Shown piece by piece: positions 12,297 through 25,700 of a stretch of DNA of 64,000 nt. This DNA comes from Paracyclopina nana (Eukaryota; Arthropoda; Copepoda; Cyclopoida; Cyclopettidae). The stretch covers positions 9,982,001 through 10,046,000 of the forward strand of contig JAGUCH010000003.1 in assembly GCA_019096065.1 (NCBI GenBank), in the 5' to 3' direction. Position 1 is the stretch's first letter. Each line of letters begins with the position of its first letter. The notes beneath the pieces are model-generated. The model worked only from the letters and a program-made list of their open reading frames with translations, made no database searches and was not told where the DNA came from. A program made the position numbers and the translations under genes.

Positions 12297-13251
12297 TTAG
12301 GACCGGCTGGCTCCGTTTTTTGGCGCCTCCCAGGTGTAGGCGTCCACGGGGGCACTGGCCACATGTGCGATGGCCGCGTTGCGATATTTATTATATTCTT
12401 GGGGCGAGACCGGCGGGGCGGCGTGGTATGGGGTGTTATTGCCACGTCCGCGGCCGCCACGTCCCCGGCCCCGGAATCCTCCTCGCCCTCGTTGGCCGTT
12501 TGGGCGTTGGTTGGTGCATTGAGCCTTGAGATGGCCGTAGCCGCCGCAGCCGTAGCATCTCATGTTAGCCTTGTCGCCTAGCGGCGATGATCTTGGCGAC
12601 GTCGGGTTGGTCTGAGGTGCCCTCTTGGGTGATTTGCATGATGCCCCCTTGCCCCAGGGGGTTGGCCTTGCCGCCGGCTAATCCTACCAGGCACTCCTTG
12701 GAGGATGCATTGGAAGCGGCCTCCGTCAGCGTATCATATTTGCTGGCGATTACCAACCAACGTGTCTGAGGGTCCCGCAGATTGATAGTGAACTTCCTAA
12801 TGACCTCTGGATCCTTGTCGACCTTGGCGCACCGCGGTGCATCATTGGCGAAAGCCCTCAGGTAGAGCGACTTGAGGCGTGCCGCCCAGGTCATTACGGA
12901 TTCATGGGGACCCTGCGCGGCGGTGTCGTATGCCACCCTGGCGGCCTCTTGGGCCGACTCGTCCACAAAGGCCTTTTCAAGGTCGTCGAGGTAGTGCTTG
13001 TAGGTGTACGTATCATTGCTCGACTTCTTGTCGATGGAATTGATCATTTCCAACGCAAGGCCGACAATAGATGCCTTGATCAGCATCTTCTTGGTGACTT
13101 CCGGCTCTATCGAGTCCTCAAACTGGGACTCGATATGCATCCGCCATTGCTGGAAGGAGCGGCTATCTGTCTCGCGGAGCAGTTGGAGTTGTTGAGGCCG
13201 ACGCTGAACAGCAGCGTTGGCTCTCATTTGGCGGTTGACCTCAAGGGCCAC
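12297..13251 (-). CDS. gag: gag region: capsid-like and nucleocapsid zinc knuckle
   Basis: The gag region of the retroelement has a helical capsid-like part (FQQWRMHIESQF is typical of retroelement Gag). It is followed by a CCHC zinc knuckle, CYGCGGYGHLKAQC (C-X2-C-X4-H-X4-C), and an RG-rich nucleic-acid-binding tail. It lies directly upstream of the protease. Confidence 0.9.
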
Positions 13252-14281
13252 TGCAGCAGCTATATCTTGTGGTGGCTGGGCCTATGCGTGGGGGAGAAGA
13301 GTGAGCTTTTCGGTCTTTTGTGAGAATGTGCTATTATAATTACCATGGTGGTCTACGATTCAACAATGAAGTGAGTTGTGATTACTGTTAACTGAGGGAA
13401 AGCCCGAAAGGAACTGATGGCTATTCCCCACCAGCGCGGTCTTATATATCCGCCAACGCGCTCGCAGGTCACTGCAGAGGGTTGTGGCGTGACATTTATT
13501 GATTGTTTACTGACCACCGAAAATGCCACGCTGGTGTCACATTTCTCATTATCGTTTACTTGACCGTGACCCGCACGTGGTGACCAGCTTTAGCTTCAGT
13601 GGAATCCTGATAGCTCGCAGCTGTTGATCCGCTACCGGTCATGTGGTCACCACGTGGTCATGAGCTTCTATCCTCCTTCTCCACCCCTTTATTTGTACAT
13701 TGTCATGGGGTGGCCGGCTCCAGCATTCACTGAAATCCAAATGATTTGCGACTGGTGTTAGCAGCCCCGACCATTCGGCCATTGTCCCCCCATAACAATT
13801 ACTATTTGATCACCTGCAGTTGGAATTTGCCCGTGAGTTGACCGGCCCTAGCTTAACTAGGATCTACAATGATTTGCACCAGCGTTGGCCGGGCTGACCA
13901 TTCGGCCGCTGGCTCTCACGGACAATCCCTTTGATTGTTATTTGATAGCTTTCTGATTGTTTGCAGCTGCAGCTATTGCAGAGTGATCTTTGCCCTTTTG
14001 CTCTGGTCTGAGCTTTACATTTTTACATTTTTAGCCACCACTATTTTACTTTTTATAGTCAACTGCCTTTTATGCTTTCAGCATTAATCTCTCTTTACTT
14101 CGTGGCTTGCACGTAGGTTCATGTTCTGGCAGTTGACTCGAGCATGATATTATTTATTATTTGAGCAGCACTATTATCCCTTTTATACTTATCGTGTATA
14201 CTTAGCACTTATAGCTTCCGGCAGGATGTACTTAATGGGTAGTGGAGTGATGAAATCACAGGTCCAACGACCCGCGCCATC
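13252..14281 (-). other. 5' leader of the retroelement
   Basis: About 1 kb separates the 5' LTR from gag. It holds a primer-binding site next to the LTR and at least two diverged direct repeats (near 13715-13790 and 13840-13915), both containing CCATTCGGCC and AATGATTTGC. Leader repeats in gypsy-class elements can be packaging or insulator sequences; no function is shown here. Confidence 0.7.
14262..14279 (-). promoter_or_regulatory. Candidate primer-binding site
   Basis: Two bases inside the 5' LTR the minus strand reads TGGCGCGGGTCGTTGGAC. It begins with TGG, as expected for pairing with a tRNA 3' CCA end. Serine-tRNA primers with TGGCGC-type sites are known in this class, but I cannot assign the tRNA. 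Confidence 0.65.
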
Positions 14282-14526
14282 TGTAGTAGGTCGAGATATA
14301 CTACTGTGACTTATCAAGCCACTACTCGTATCTAGGCTACGTCAAGCGGGGACGGGCCTGGAGGCTAGCAGAGGTCAGTCTTTGGGCCGCAGACAACACG
14401 TGTCAATGCGGTGAATTTATTTCCTTTACTGATGATCGCACTATACTACTCGTTATACTACCGCGCGCCCGAGGCGAGCGCGCGCAGCGAGCGGTCGACC
14501 CGTAGGCCGACACGCTCCCTGCTACA
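14282..14526 (-). repeat. 5' LTR of the retroelement
   Basis: It is identical by eye to 5278-5522 over 245 bp, with the AATAAA signal at 14416-14421. It is followed by the CTAC duplication at 14527-14530. Confidence 0.95.
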
Positions 14527-15094
14527 CTACGTAGTAGTATTACATACGTGTAATGCTCTGTTTTAGAGGTCACATTTACATTTACTGTAGTATTTCTGGA
14601 GGAAGGGGCTACTTTTCAGGCTCCTCTGGGAGAGTAATGGCTCGCATATGCGACATATTCTCGTATTATGATGCTTCATAACACAAATGTGGGTATTTCG
14701 CTACACATTTACTACATCTGTAGTATTTGCTGCCTTCCTTCTGATAAGTGGAACTTTTTAAACCACTCTCACGACCAAAACGACTCTTTTGGCCTTTACA
14801 TATTTCATCTCATCATAGCGCCACATTTGCTTGTAGTATGTATTCATGAAAAGTGACTGTATTTGCGAATACAAATATCCGGAATCACCCTTTAAGTAGA
14901 GAAAGCCTCTCAGCTAATGGAGATGAACATTGATACGCATGCAAAGGGGCTTTCTAGGAGATTTTAGGGGCCAACGACTGGTCATGGTAGCTTGTACGGG
15001 CACTAAATAGCTAAAGGCCAAAAGCGTCGGCTCTAAAGGGTCTTCTTCAAATGAGTCGTTCATCTACCAAGCCAACGCAAATCTTACGTTTACA

Positions 15095-15245
15095 TATAAA
15101 CACTTGTCAGTCGAAGGCACTGAAATCAAAATTGAATGTTGACTATCGAATCTCATTAATGAGTGATTTGTCATAAAAGCATGAATAGGACAAAAAAATG
15201 TAATTTACCTCAAAATTAAGAATGTCGTCAATGATTTCTAACTGT
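15095..15245 (-). repeat. MITE-family copy, reverse
   Basis: A CAGTCGAAGGCACTG palindrome near 15108 is followed by CGAATCTCATTAATGAGTG, the reverse of the family core. No intact donor-like GTAAGATAC is seen. Confidence 0.45.
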
Positions 15246-15764
15246 ACGTAAAAATAAATGTATTATAATGATGAATGCCCTTTTTCAGTTATCCTTATCG
15301 ATAAATAAGCGAGCTGATGTTCGGGTCAATTTGTCTTGCTTTCAAAAGGATCAAGCATAGCTAAAAAGCAACAATAAATGATGCATGCATAATAGCAAGG
15401 CCTCACATGGGAAATGAAAAGGTTGTTTTGAATACATAGTATAAAGTAGCACGAATAGGTCAGCTTACACTGTGTGAAAGAGTATGCAAATGATCAAGGC
15501 CATCGTTGTCCATATCTCTGATTATCACTACACTTGAGTGAAACACTTCTTTGAGTGCATTCAATATTCCATAATCAGCGAGAGAAGAGTCAAGAAGGCG
15601 TGCCAAAAACGCTCTTAATGGATTCTAGTTCCCAAGAATAGTAGCATAGTCGTTGTATGACATATCACTTTCTCTCAGAGCAACATGCCATGCAAAAGAA
15701 TACAGTATTCAGAGAGCAAAAGGACAATTATTAACGTGGTCATGTATTCTATTCGTAATTTGTC

Positions 15765-15960
15765 ATCTGCAACTTTTGACGATGCGTTGGTTTATGATGC
15801 AACCTAAATTTTTGGATGGAACTATGTATTCGAGCCAATTCACTCTGTAATGAGATTCGTTCTTCGTCTTTCAACTTTGTTTTCAGTACTCGAAACTGAA
15901 ATCAATGAAGGAGGACAAAGGTTTGATTACGTCCAAGATTCTTCGCTATTGCTTAAACTC
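15765..15960 (+). repeat. MITE-family copy, forward
   Basis: TAATGAGATTCGTT near 15848 and TTTTCAGTACTCGAAACTG near 15881 match the family core. The donor-like part is not preserved. Confidence 0.5.
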
Positions 15961-16654
15961 AGCTTGCAAAGGCCGTGTTAAGGCCATCATCAATGATTGA
16001 AGGTGTGAGAAAAAAGTGTAGTGTATTGTTGTGGATGGTTTGAAGGCAGCTTTTGTTGTTGTCCACATTCATTCAGCTGTAAGCTAGTATACTACAATTG
16101 TTATTTAGGCATGCATTTATGTATCGGATGGCCCAACAAAGAAAGAGATGAGCAACTTGAGAACACAATGGGTAATTTGAGCCCAAAAATTACATGCAAC
16201 CATCAACAATCTCGAGCTCAGCTATTATCTGAACTACAGCTAGATACGTTGTAGAATAATACATTTTGAGTGTACTAGACTGTATTTATGCTTTTTTACC
16301 GCTCTGTACTAGTGTATTTTGGTGCTAAGGCGGAACGGCCAAACAAACAACAGCAGCAGCAAATTAATGTGATGCATAAGAAGAAATACAGCACTTCTCT
16401 TTCCCTTTTGGACCAACAATTCTGGACGAGGAAAATACATAATGTTGCTTCTTACACTTGACCACCAGCAGAATATACTTGTGTGTGAAATATTAAGCTA
16501 AATACATTTGTGGTACAAATACAGACGCACACACTCACATTCTACAAGTCCCAAGGTAGTACACTCACATGCAACGAAAAGCAACTTCTTCCTTCCTGTA
16601 TTGCATGGGTTGTTCATCTATGTCGCTGAAAAGCTAAACGTTGCAAAGCGTATA

Positions 16655-16755
16655 TCCTTCAAAAATGACTTTCAGTCAAAGAAACTGAAAATAAACATGA
16701 AAGATGTCGATCAAGTCACATTAAAGAGTGGTTTGACTTGAATACACGAATGCAT
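16655..16755 (-). repeat. Diverged MITE-family copy, reverse
   Basis: CAGTCAAAGAAACTGAAA near 16672, followed by the reverse of the AATGAGACT/ATTTGACTTGAA segment, identifies a degraded reverse copy. Confidence 0.4.
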
Positions 16756-19700
16756 AAAAAAACATCTACTTGTCAACATAAGTAATCTTCAGATGAACAC
16801 CTTCGTAATGTGGTACATGTAATTTGAGCTGATACACACACATATATGAATGCTGCAGCAATAAAAGCATTACAATGTAATTGTATTAAAAGCTAATTTG
16901 CGACACCGCATGGAAAAAGTGGCTTATACTGTGTGCCTCACTTTATTTGAAAAAGCCTAGCTTCATGTGAACTAAGTTGTCCAATTTCTGTGGAGGACAC
17001 TCGGTATACATTACATTATATTGTGTATTTACTTTTGGCTAGCTCACCAAACTTGGAATTTGAGGGCATCAACACAAGTCGTTAGCAAACTCTTGCAATT
17101 ACGAGGTTGACCTGCAGAAGGATGCACCTGCGAAATTTTCTGCTGGTAGCAGAAACGCACAAGTTTCAAACTCTCAAGGGAGAAAAGAAGATCGAGGCTA
17201 CTCTAGAGCCAGGAAAAAAGGGCTACTTTCTTTTTGCACAAATTGCTTTCAAGTGGAAAATGATACTTGCAGCTTTCCTGAAGGAGTGCAGAGTCAAATA
17301 TACCACAATAGATGTCTATAGCAGAAATAAGTTTGGCTGGATAATAAATCAACCGATAAAAAGAGAAGATACTTTTGCTGTTCTTCTCTTTTACTTGTGC
17401 TATTTTGGGTGATGTAGCACAATTGTACCACGTTAATATTGCAGCGTCGTATCAAGTTTTTTTTACAGTTGTCAGCCAATAAATCTGACAAATCATCTCC
17501 GATAATCTGATATTTATAGGAACTGGATTGGAAATGCTTCAAATACGATTTGTTAACTATCGATCAATTCACTGCATATTTGCTATATCTAGCTGAGCAG
17601 CGCAGTATTTTCGCGTGTATTCAAGCGTAAGACTAGATAACATTTCCTCTATCTTCGATGCATTAAAAAACTGCTCAGCACAAAAGTTTGCCTATTGTGC
17701 CCAAATCAGCTGTCAGTTGAAAAAAGGCCCAAGTTTATACAGCCTGTGTATATGAAACGCGTCAGCCTGATTGTTGTCGCGTGTCAAGGCCTCATACTGC
17801 AAACTGAGCCCCCTTTTGAGGCCCCATGCTGAGTGACTTCCATTTTCATGCCAGAACCAACTGTATTCTCAGAAAGAAAACGCCATTACATCCAAGTATT
17901 GTCAATTCTTGCCATGAATACAGGGCATATTCTGCCAACTCGATCATCAATGTATTTTCTAAAATGTACCTATTTTTAAGCCTAAGATAAGGTTGTTTTT
18001 CAAAATTATAATTCCGACTGTAGTATTTTAAGTGTAAAACACATTTCTGACTGTATCCCAAGTAACAACTGTATTCTTCAAAAATGTGAGGATTCACATA
18101 AGCGGCATGCAACCACGTGAATGTATCGCTATATTGGAAGTTATGCACCTACTCATAATGTAAATTATGAGCTTGTTCTCATAGTGTCCCAACTTTACAC
18201 CACGAATGTAAGCTAGGTGTAAATTGTGAATTCGCGGCTGTATCTGAAGTATTACGGGGCTTAAGTGCTCTAAAGAGGTTGACACTGTATTGTAGCCGTG
18301 GTGCAACCAAGTGTATTATTCTTGCAGGAAGTGCATCTCGTTTTGTACCACAGTGTACTACTACTGTATTTAGCGACAAAGCCATGGATTTTCATGAGCA
18401 GGAACAACAACTTCAAGGCTTTCATTATATATATATTGGCTGATTACATGCGGCTGAGACTTAAATCGGCTTAATGCATTTGCATGGCTTCGGAGGTTTT
18501 TTTTGCTTACAGGAATATTGCAATACAATTAGAAGCTCTTATGCATGGTAATTCCGGCTACAAAAAATTAGACACGTGATTTTTCGTTTTTCAAGTAGTA
18601 GTTTGAACCGGATAGGAGAAGATATCGTGACTTTGACACTAGACTCACCTAAAGTCTGATCCATGGAAAATGATACTACTTTTACTGAAATACAATTTGA
18701 GCCATCTTTTTTGAATTCAAAGTAATTTCGCCAATGTATCGCAATGAATGAATTGCTCTTGTAAGTTAAAGTGTTTGTTTTATGGAGTCACCCTTTATTT
18801 TCTATGGATAGTCATGTCAGCCAGTTGGTACGGCTGATGAAGGCTTTTTTCGCGAAAATAGAATCCAAAATTCAGGTCAACCTGGTGTCTCTATCCGGTT
18901 CGAGGAACTTGATCTACTTTCGCCAAATCGACTGAAACACACAACATTTCTCACTTTCATTGACCCTCGTTCGCGTTTCCAAAATAATAATGGCAGAGTA
19001 ATTGAAAAAGTTACTGATCTTTTATCAGCAGCAACTGGCTGGCCTTTTTTTCGTGAAGTAGCAGTAGTTGAACTACTCGTTAGCTTCCGGAATGTAAATG
19101 GGACATTTTCAACTTGTTCTTTCTTCTAGCCAAATGCTCAGCTATATACACTTAAGATCACGAGTTGTCTGCCCATAAAAAGAACTGTTCATCACTTTCA
19201 AGTGGAAAACTGGAGACAAACTAATGCCGTTTTCGTGATCAGATGTTGAAGCAATAAATTCACTGAATGTATTTAAAATACATACAAACACTGTATTGGA
19301 TAAATTAATTCAAAAGTGTATTTTAAGTAGTAATAACTCTTTTCATAGCGAAAGCCTTATTGAGTGGAATTGCATCGAAATACGAGCATCTCATGTGTAT
19401 TCCCTAAAAAACCGCGTCCAAAATACATACGTATTTCGTATGAATATTAAAAATGTCAGTTAAAAATACTCTTGGATACATATTGAGCTATGTGTGTCAG
19501 CAAAAAAAAACTTTTTTGCACATTCTTCAATAATCTAAAGTTGGCCACTTATTTGAGCAAGTTTCAAATTTGCAGAATACACCGATGTATTCAGCGGTGA
19601 TGTTGCAAAAATGCAAAGTTTCCGTTACATATAGTACGTATCTATACTGAAATACTCGTAGGCCACACGTAGTGCTACACAGTGGTCAATGTTTGGCAAT

Positions 19701-21035
19701 TCAAGCAGCATAGGATGCCCACAATTGTAAGAAAGAAAGATGGAGATGCATTCAATAGGCTCCAAAAATGTCCATTTCTTGACATGCCCACATTGATGGA
19801 ATGCCAAAAACTTTCATTGGTTCTGGGTTGAAAAATGACCAGAACCAAAGCCTATATAGAATACGTTGAATTAGAATATCAATACTTTGATCTAGCCAAA
19901 TAATCCCTTTCATTAGATAGCTCAATCAGATCGAGGCTGGGCATCCATTTGTCAATATGTCAGGGCTTGGACATTTGGCTCGTTCCTTGCCAGGTTTTTC
20001 ACGCAATAATTCAGAAAAAAATCTTTGAATTTTTGTCAGGGTGCAATTGTAGAAAAACCCTGAAGGGAGCGAGCCTCGGATTGGTTTTGAGCGATTTTCT
20101 TACCTAGACTTTGATCATGTCCTTCGGCATGGCGATGAGGGCCAATAAGATGAATAAATCATCCCTTTAGCTCAGTACTAGGCTCTTTTGTGGCAGTAGC
20201 AGCATATCACCACCATCAATGATCCTGACCGGCCCTGACAAGCCCCAATTCACTACTAAAATGCTGAGAATGGCCGAGGCCGCATCTTTGGAGGCCGCTA
20301 TAGCTGGCAATGGCGCTCATCCTCTATGCTATGTATACTACTATGGAAGCAACTGCTTTCGCTTTCTTTAAAGCTGCGAGACGTACGACATGCTTTTTAC
20401 TACACTGCTCTACGTATGCACATGTACTATGTACTATATGCAAAGGCTTGTTCCAAATACATAATCATACAATACATTTATTATTTTCAATATTTTCAAA
20501 TTACATGCATTAAAAATTCATGTATTTGGTATTTCAAATATGTATTCAAATAAAAAGTATTTTGAAAGTACTACGTATTATGCTAATACATAAATTACTG
20601 TTTTTGAGGCCAAGATGATTTCAATTAGGCCCTTTTTATAAAAACATGCAATTGTCAAAAAACCAGCTACGGAACAAGCCTAATGTACGTCGCGGTCGTT
20701 TTCTTGGCCTGCGCTGCTGTCACCACTTCCTTGTTAACTGTCACGTTTGTGATTTAATTAAAAATAAATTGAATCGCGGCGTACTATATATTCTATTATA
20801 TTATTGTATTCGCATGTAGTAGCTTTGTGTAGTAGAAAGTTTGAGCTTTCATGGAATTTTGTATAAAGGTCCTTTTGTCCATACATCATCAGCCTGGTTA
20901 TTATGGCCTTAGGAGCCTTCTTCGTGCGAGTCCTATACGTCACACTAAAGCAGTAAGCGCGATTTTTCCATTCCTTCCACTTCAGCTGATATTATAAGAG
21001 CAAGTGGGCCTCGTTTAAGAAGGTCATGACCCCCC

Positions 21036-21233
21036 ATGTGGTGCTCATCTACTAGAAATTATGGCCAGGATACCAACATAACGATGTCTTACTTTTCGCT
21101 GTAAGATACATTTTTAGACTCGGTTGCTTTCTTCCAATTTCGTTTTCTGTATCCGAAACTCAAATACGAATGTATTGGGCAAGTGAGAAGTTTCTTCGCG
21201 TCAAATATTTGGCAGTAGATGAACATCGCATAA
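21036..21233 (+). repeat. MITE-family copy with both ends
   Basis: The left end is GTGCTCATCTAC near 21041 and the right end is GTAGATGAAC near 21215, forming inverted termini. Inside are GTAAGATACATTTTT near 21101 and the GTATCCGAAACTC palindrome remnant. The acceptor-like CAG is changed. Confidence 0.65.
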
Positions 21234-22440
21234 GAAGGGCTTGACTTGTCGGAAATGTTTGTAGCTCGGGCGTAAGAATTGACGTTGTGAAAGCTATGTG
21301 TGCTTTTGTACAATCATCATCCGAATTGCTGCTTGGTATTTTTAATTTGATGCATTATCTAGTAGGCCAAAAATGCGCATTGTAGGCATAGCACATGTAA
21401 TGCAACGCGTGTGTAAGGAAGAATTCTGACCCTTTTTCTCGGCAATTTCCTCAGAAATGGAACAGCTGTCGTCACACCATGGAGTGACTAATTATTCAAA
21501 ACACAATTGTTGAAGGGCTTTAAAAGCAGGCTAGCAAAATACTTCGGCTACAGCAAATACAACGATGAATATGTACTACTACTAAGCTGATACACATATC
21601 CATCTTGGGGTCGTAGCTTCCGACTTGAGTAAAAGCTTTCTGACCTTGTTGACCTTCATTATGGCTAATACAAGCAACAAAACAGCCAATCCATCATGGA
21701 CTTGTCAATAGGCAAGGTAATGCCAACTTTCATATAAATACATGTAGTACGTCTTTCAAAAGCAATATACTAGTGCACATACTGCCATACTATAAATATG
21801 TAATATGGCTATAAAAATAGTGGAAGGAGGAAATTGTTTGTCAAATTGATTCTTGAATATCTATTTGGGTACATGTAGATCGAATTTACAGGAAATTGCC
21901 CACCATCAGATTTCCTCAACATTTGTGAAAGGGTGAAATACAGCATATTACTGTGTGTCACTGACGTGGAGAAATCCCTGTGTAGTATTCTATAATGGAA
22001 TTCGAAAGCTAGGGCAGATGGCTTTGCAAAAGAGAACATTTTTAATTAACCTGGGGCAAAAAAAGTTTTTGTTCAAACTCTAAAATGTCCCAGATCTTTT
22101 AACCCTAGCTCACACCATGTTTTCATGGCCTCCATAATACCATGGTACGTAGCAGTCGAGAAAAGTGGATGAAGCATGAATACAAATTGGTGATAATTGT
22201 GGGAAAAGCCAAAGATGTGTGACACACTTTCACTACAGCTGGAAGCAGAAGAAATTGCAATGGCTACTAGCCCCAACCTTAATCTCATCTTGCAAGATTA
22301 CTTCCACTTTTCGAGCTCTACCCCGGCCCATGAAGCCTTTATAAAAGCCTTAACTTTGTTGGTGTTTGTAGCATATAACCACAACAATGCCATGTTTGTA
22401 TAAGGTTGCCTTTTGAGCCCTTTTGCATCCAACCATAATT

Positions 22441-22668
22441 GCAGTGCTCATCTACTTACTGTCAAAATGTATTTTTGACAATGTTTTACTTTTAGATGTA
22501 AGATACATTTTTTGGCAAAGCAACTTGCTCAAATCGAATTAAGTAGAAATGAGACTCGGTTGTTAGCTTAACAGTTTGCTGTCAGTTTCCAAAATTAAAA
22601 ATTGTGATTCAGGTGGAAAAGGTAATAACGTACGACAGTTTTTTTTTTCGTAGATGAACTCAGCAAAT
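22441..22668 (+). repeat. MITE-family copy with both ends and splice-like core
   Basis: The left end is GTGCTCATCTAC and the right end is GTAGATGAAC near 22650. GTAAGATACATTTTTTGGC starts at 22498, and the acceptor-like GCTGTCAG ends at 22585, 88 nt in all. It lies about 120 bp downstream of the transporter gene's stop codon. Confidence 0.7.
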
Positions 22669-22785
22669 GTCTAGCTGCTCATTCTGAAGGAAATTATGTG
22701 CAAGTCTTTGTTGTCTGAGCTCATGTCTGGTTGATTTTGTGTTTGCTTACATCTAAACAAGCAAATACGTATAGACACAGTGTAT

Positions 22786-25700
22786 TTAATTCTTCAGTCT
22801 CATTTTCTTCATCAGCTCTTCTCTTGTCGACTTCTCCTCTTTGACTATAAGAATGTGTACGGTCAAAGTGATGAAGAACAGGAGGACATAAAAGGCAATG
22901 ATCATGAGTATGAAAGCTTCGGGAAAATAGGCCACTGTGGTACGATATAAAAAGCCGAAAGTTGGACTGGCAGCAAATGGCATCAGGGCCTGCACAAAAA
23001 ATATATTTTTAATGCTTTCTACGATATCTGATTTTTTTTGGAATAAATCAATTTTTTGGCACATCAACTTTGACAAATCAAATTTCAAAACAATGAGACT
23101 CAGTTGTAAACTCTCATTTTTGCTTTCAGTATGGGACACTGAAATTGAAGTATGAAGTGAAAATTGGACTTGCGTCAACATTTTTCACTTTCTAACCATT
23201 GTGCAAGTCTTATGTTGCAAGTGTGCATTAAAAATGTGTTTTTCTTTATTATCGTGTACCTGAATGGATCCCACGACTGCAAATACCTTCCCAACTTCGT
23301 GTGGCTCCACAAATTTGCTTATCATAGATCTGCACAAGGTGGTCACACAAAAGGCCAGAATGGAAAAACACAATCCTACATAAAGCTGCCACTCTGAGGT
23401 TGCAAATGCCATCACAAAATGATTCACAATGCATCCCACAACATTGACCTAGAAGCATAAATATTTGCATGAAGCTGCTGCATATCTTTCGCGAATAATA
23501 ATGAGGCTCAAGAGCAGAAATTGATGATGTGGCAAAGTCAAGCATCTCCGTATTAAATGGCCAAACTAAGTTTGGCTCAATTAAGGCTTAATTACCAAGA
23601 GTATGGTGGTGTCTCTCAGTTTTAAGTAGCCAGTCAAGAAGGGCATGATGCAGTATTGGGCGGCCACGCCCGCCATGCCCAAAATGGTGGTGTATCTGCT
23701 GTATTCAATGATGGTCCATTTCAGCTTCTTCCTGAAGAACAGATACATATTGGACCACTTGCCCATCTGTTGGTAGGAAAAGCTGTTCAATAAATGTATT
23801 ACAGAAGTATCCGCCGCATTAATACATTGGTATATGTATTAAGCAGAGCAACGGACGAGAATACCAATATAGACGATCATAGTAAAATGGTTTGAAATTA
23901 GTAATTTTCGAGTCTGAAATACTTACTATGTAAGTCCAAATACATATGACTTTAATTCTAGGCCTGGATCAGCCGGTTATTTCACCACAATTTCGAGCGC
24001 CGTAATTGCGATGCAATTGTCAACATAACCAAAATTAAGAAATGGGATCACTAGAGCTTAAATTACCAAAAACAGCCTCTATTATGACAAGTAAAACCAA
24101 AAATTCGGCCAGCTAAAATTGCAAAGGTTTGGTTGACTTTATTCTTAAAGTTCCGCCGCTGCTTTGCTCACCGAAATTGCACTGCAATTATCGATAATCA
24201 GTAGTAGCTGATCCACTTAAATTGCAGCGCAATTACAAACAGCAGCTGAAATTATGACCGAAATTGCGCTGCAATCAGGACCAGCTGATCCAGGCCCTAA
24301 ATGCGTGCTATTTTGAGAATTTTACAACTGTATCCAATATATGCATCAATTAATTAAAGTACGGCTCTTTGTGCAAGGCTCAAAAACATTATGCTACTTA
24401 CGATGAGAAATATTTCAATCTCGAAGATGAGGATCATGAGGAGCAGGAAAGTTCTTTTGTGATGAGGCCTCACTTTGAGCACAGCTCGGATGCCCTCCTT
24501 AATATTGGCCAAATCGAATAAAGCTTTCAGGCCCTTTTTTCCATCCTTCCCCTTTGCACCTCCGCGGCCGCCATTGGAATCATCATCTTGGTCCTCCTCG
24601 TGCAGATCTGTGACGGGATTCAATTCTTCCAGCACTTCGGGATTTTTGGCGGCCTCCAATTTGGCCTTTTCTCGGGCCACTCGAGCATCTCGCAAAAGCC
24701 TACTATCCTTCACGATCACGAGGGTGTAAGCCATGGCCAAAACGCTGAAATTATAGCAAGGCTTAGAATACATACGAGCCGTATTCGAAAATGGAGGCTT
24801 TTCCGAAACAAAGTTCTTCTTCGGCTCGATAGCTACATCTCTTTATGGCATTAGTTTTGCTGCGCTCTAGTTTGTATATTGGGCATTTCACTTGACCAGA
24901 AAATAGCCTAAAATGTGCTCTTCATCTATACTCAATGGCCAGAATTCAAGTTTTTTGAAAGGTAATAAAATAGGCTTATTTTTGAATCATTTGACCTGAA
25001 TACATAATAGAAATGTATTTTCTGTAGAAATTCCAGAAATGCAAGCTCCCCTTGCGAATCGAAATGAGTAAGGAACTGATGCACTATGTGCAAGTTCAGC
25101 CCTTGGAAAAAAAGTTGGAAACACGAATGCATTGAGTTTTTCCCTCAGTCTCAGCTTGGCTCAATTAGAGACTGCTGTATTCAAAGTTCAAGTCGATCTG
25201 ATTCGTGACTAGATTGGACTAATAATAAGCAAACCTTGTGAGCATGCCAAGAGCATAATTGTACATGTATCCTAAGTTGGTCTTGATAAGGCCGGCCAAA
25301 TACATTCCCAAGAAATATGCGATGGGCCAAAGGCCATCGAGAAATGCAAAACGTCGTGTTCGCGCTGACGAGCTCGTGACATCGCTGAGATACGAGTAAC
25401 ATGCCAAGAAATACATCGTGCTGCCCCCGGTGAAATCTGAAAATACAACATGAGTGAGGCGTCTACAACAGTAAAATAGTGCAATTATCAATAATGGACC
25501 CACTTTATGAGGGTTCACGCAAAACCCTTTGATCAATGTATGTGAATACAGCTGATTTCAAAAAATGTATTTGGAAACTCCTGCTTTAAAAATGATTGTA
25601 TTTGAATACAGCTACTCTGGAAAATTAACGTGTATAAATACAGATGCCTAAAAATTATTTTTTTCGAAAACAGTTGCTTTAAAAAATATGTGTGCTTGAA

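Larger units (their letters stand above)
5278..14526 (-). mobile_element. Ty3/gypsy-class LTR retroelement with envelope gene
   Basis: This 9249-bp element lies on the minus strand in the order 5' LTR (14282-14526), leader, gag, pol (protease, reverse transcriptase, RNase H, integrase), env, 3' LTR (5278-5522). The LTRs begin TG and end CA, match over their whole 245 bp by eye and are flanked by a CTAC duplication, so insertion was recent. The pol order with integrase after RNase H places it in the Ty3/gypsy class. It looks nearly whole: I see about three changes of reading frame in gag-pol, at least one of which could be the programmed shift this class uses, and the env frame is open throughout. 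GC content is clearly higher than in the flanking DNA. Confidence 0.95.
14531..22785. other. Gene-poor stretch with scattered small repeats
   Basis: No recognisable exon was found. It contains copies of the dispersed MITE family (15095, 15765, 16655, 21036, 22441) and a strikingly high density of TGTATT/AATACA motifs, for example at 17860-18370 and 19260-19460. Confidence 0.55.
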
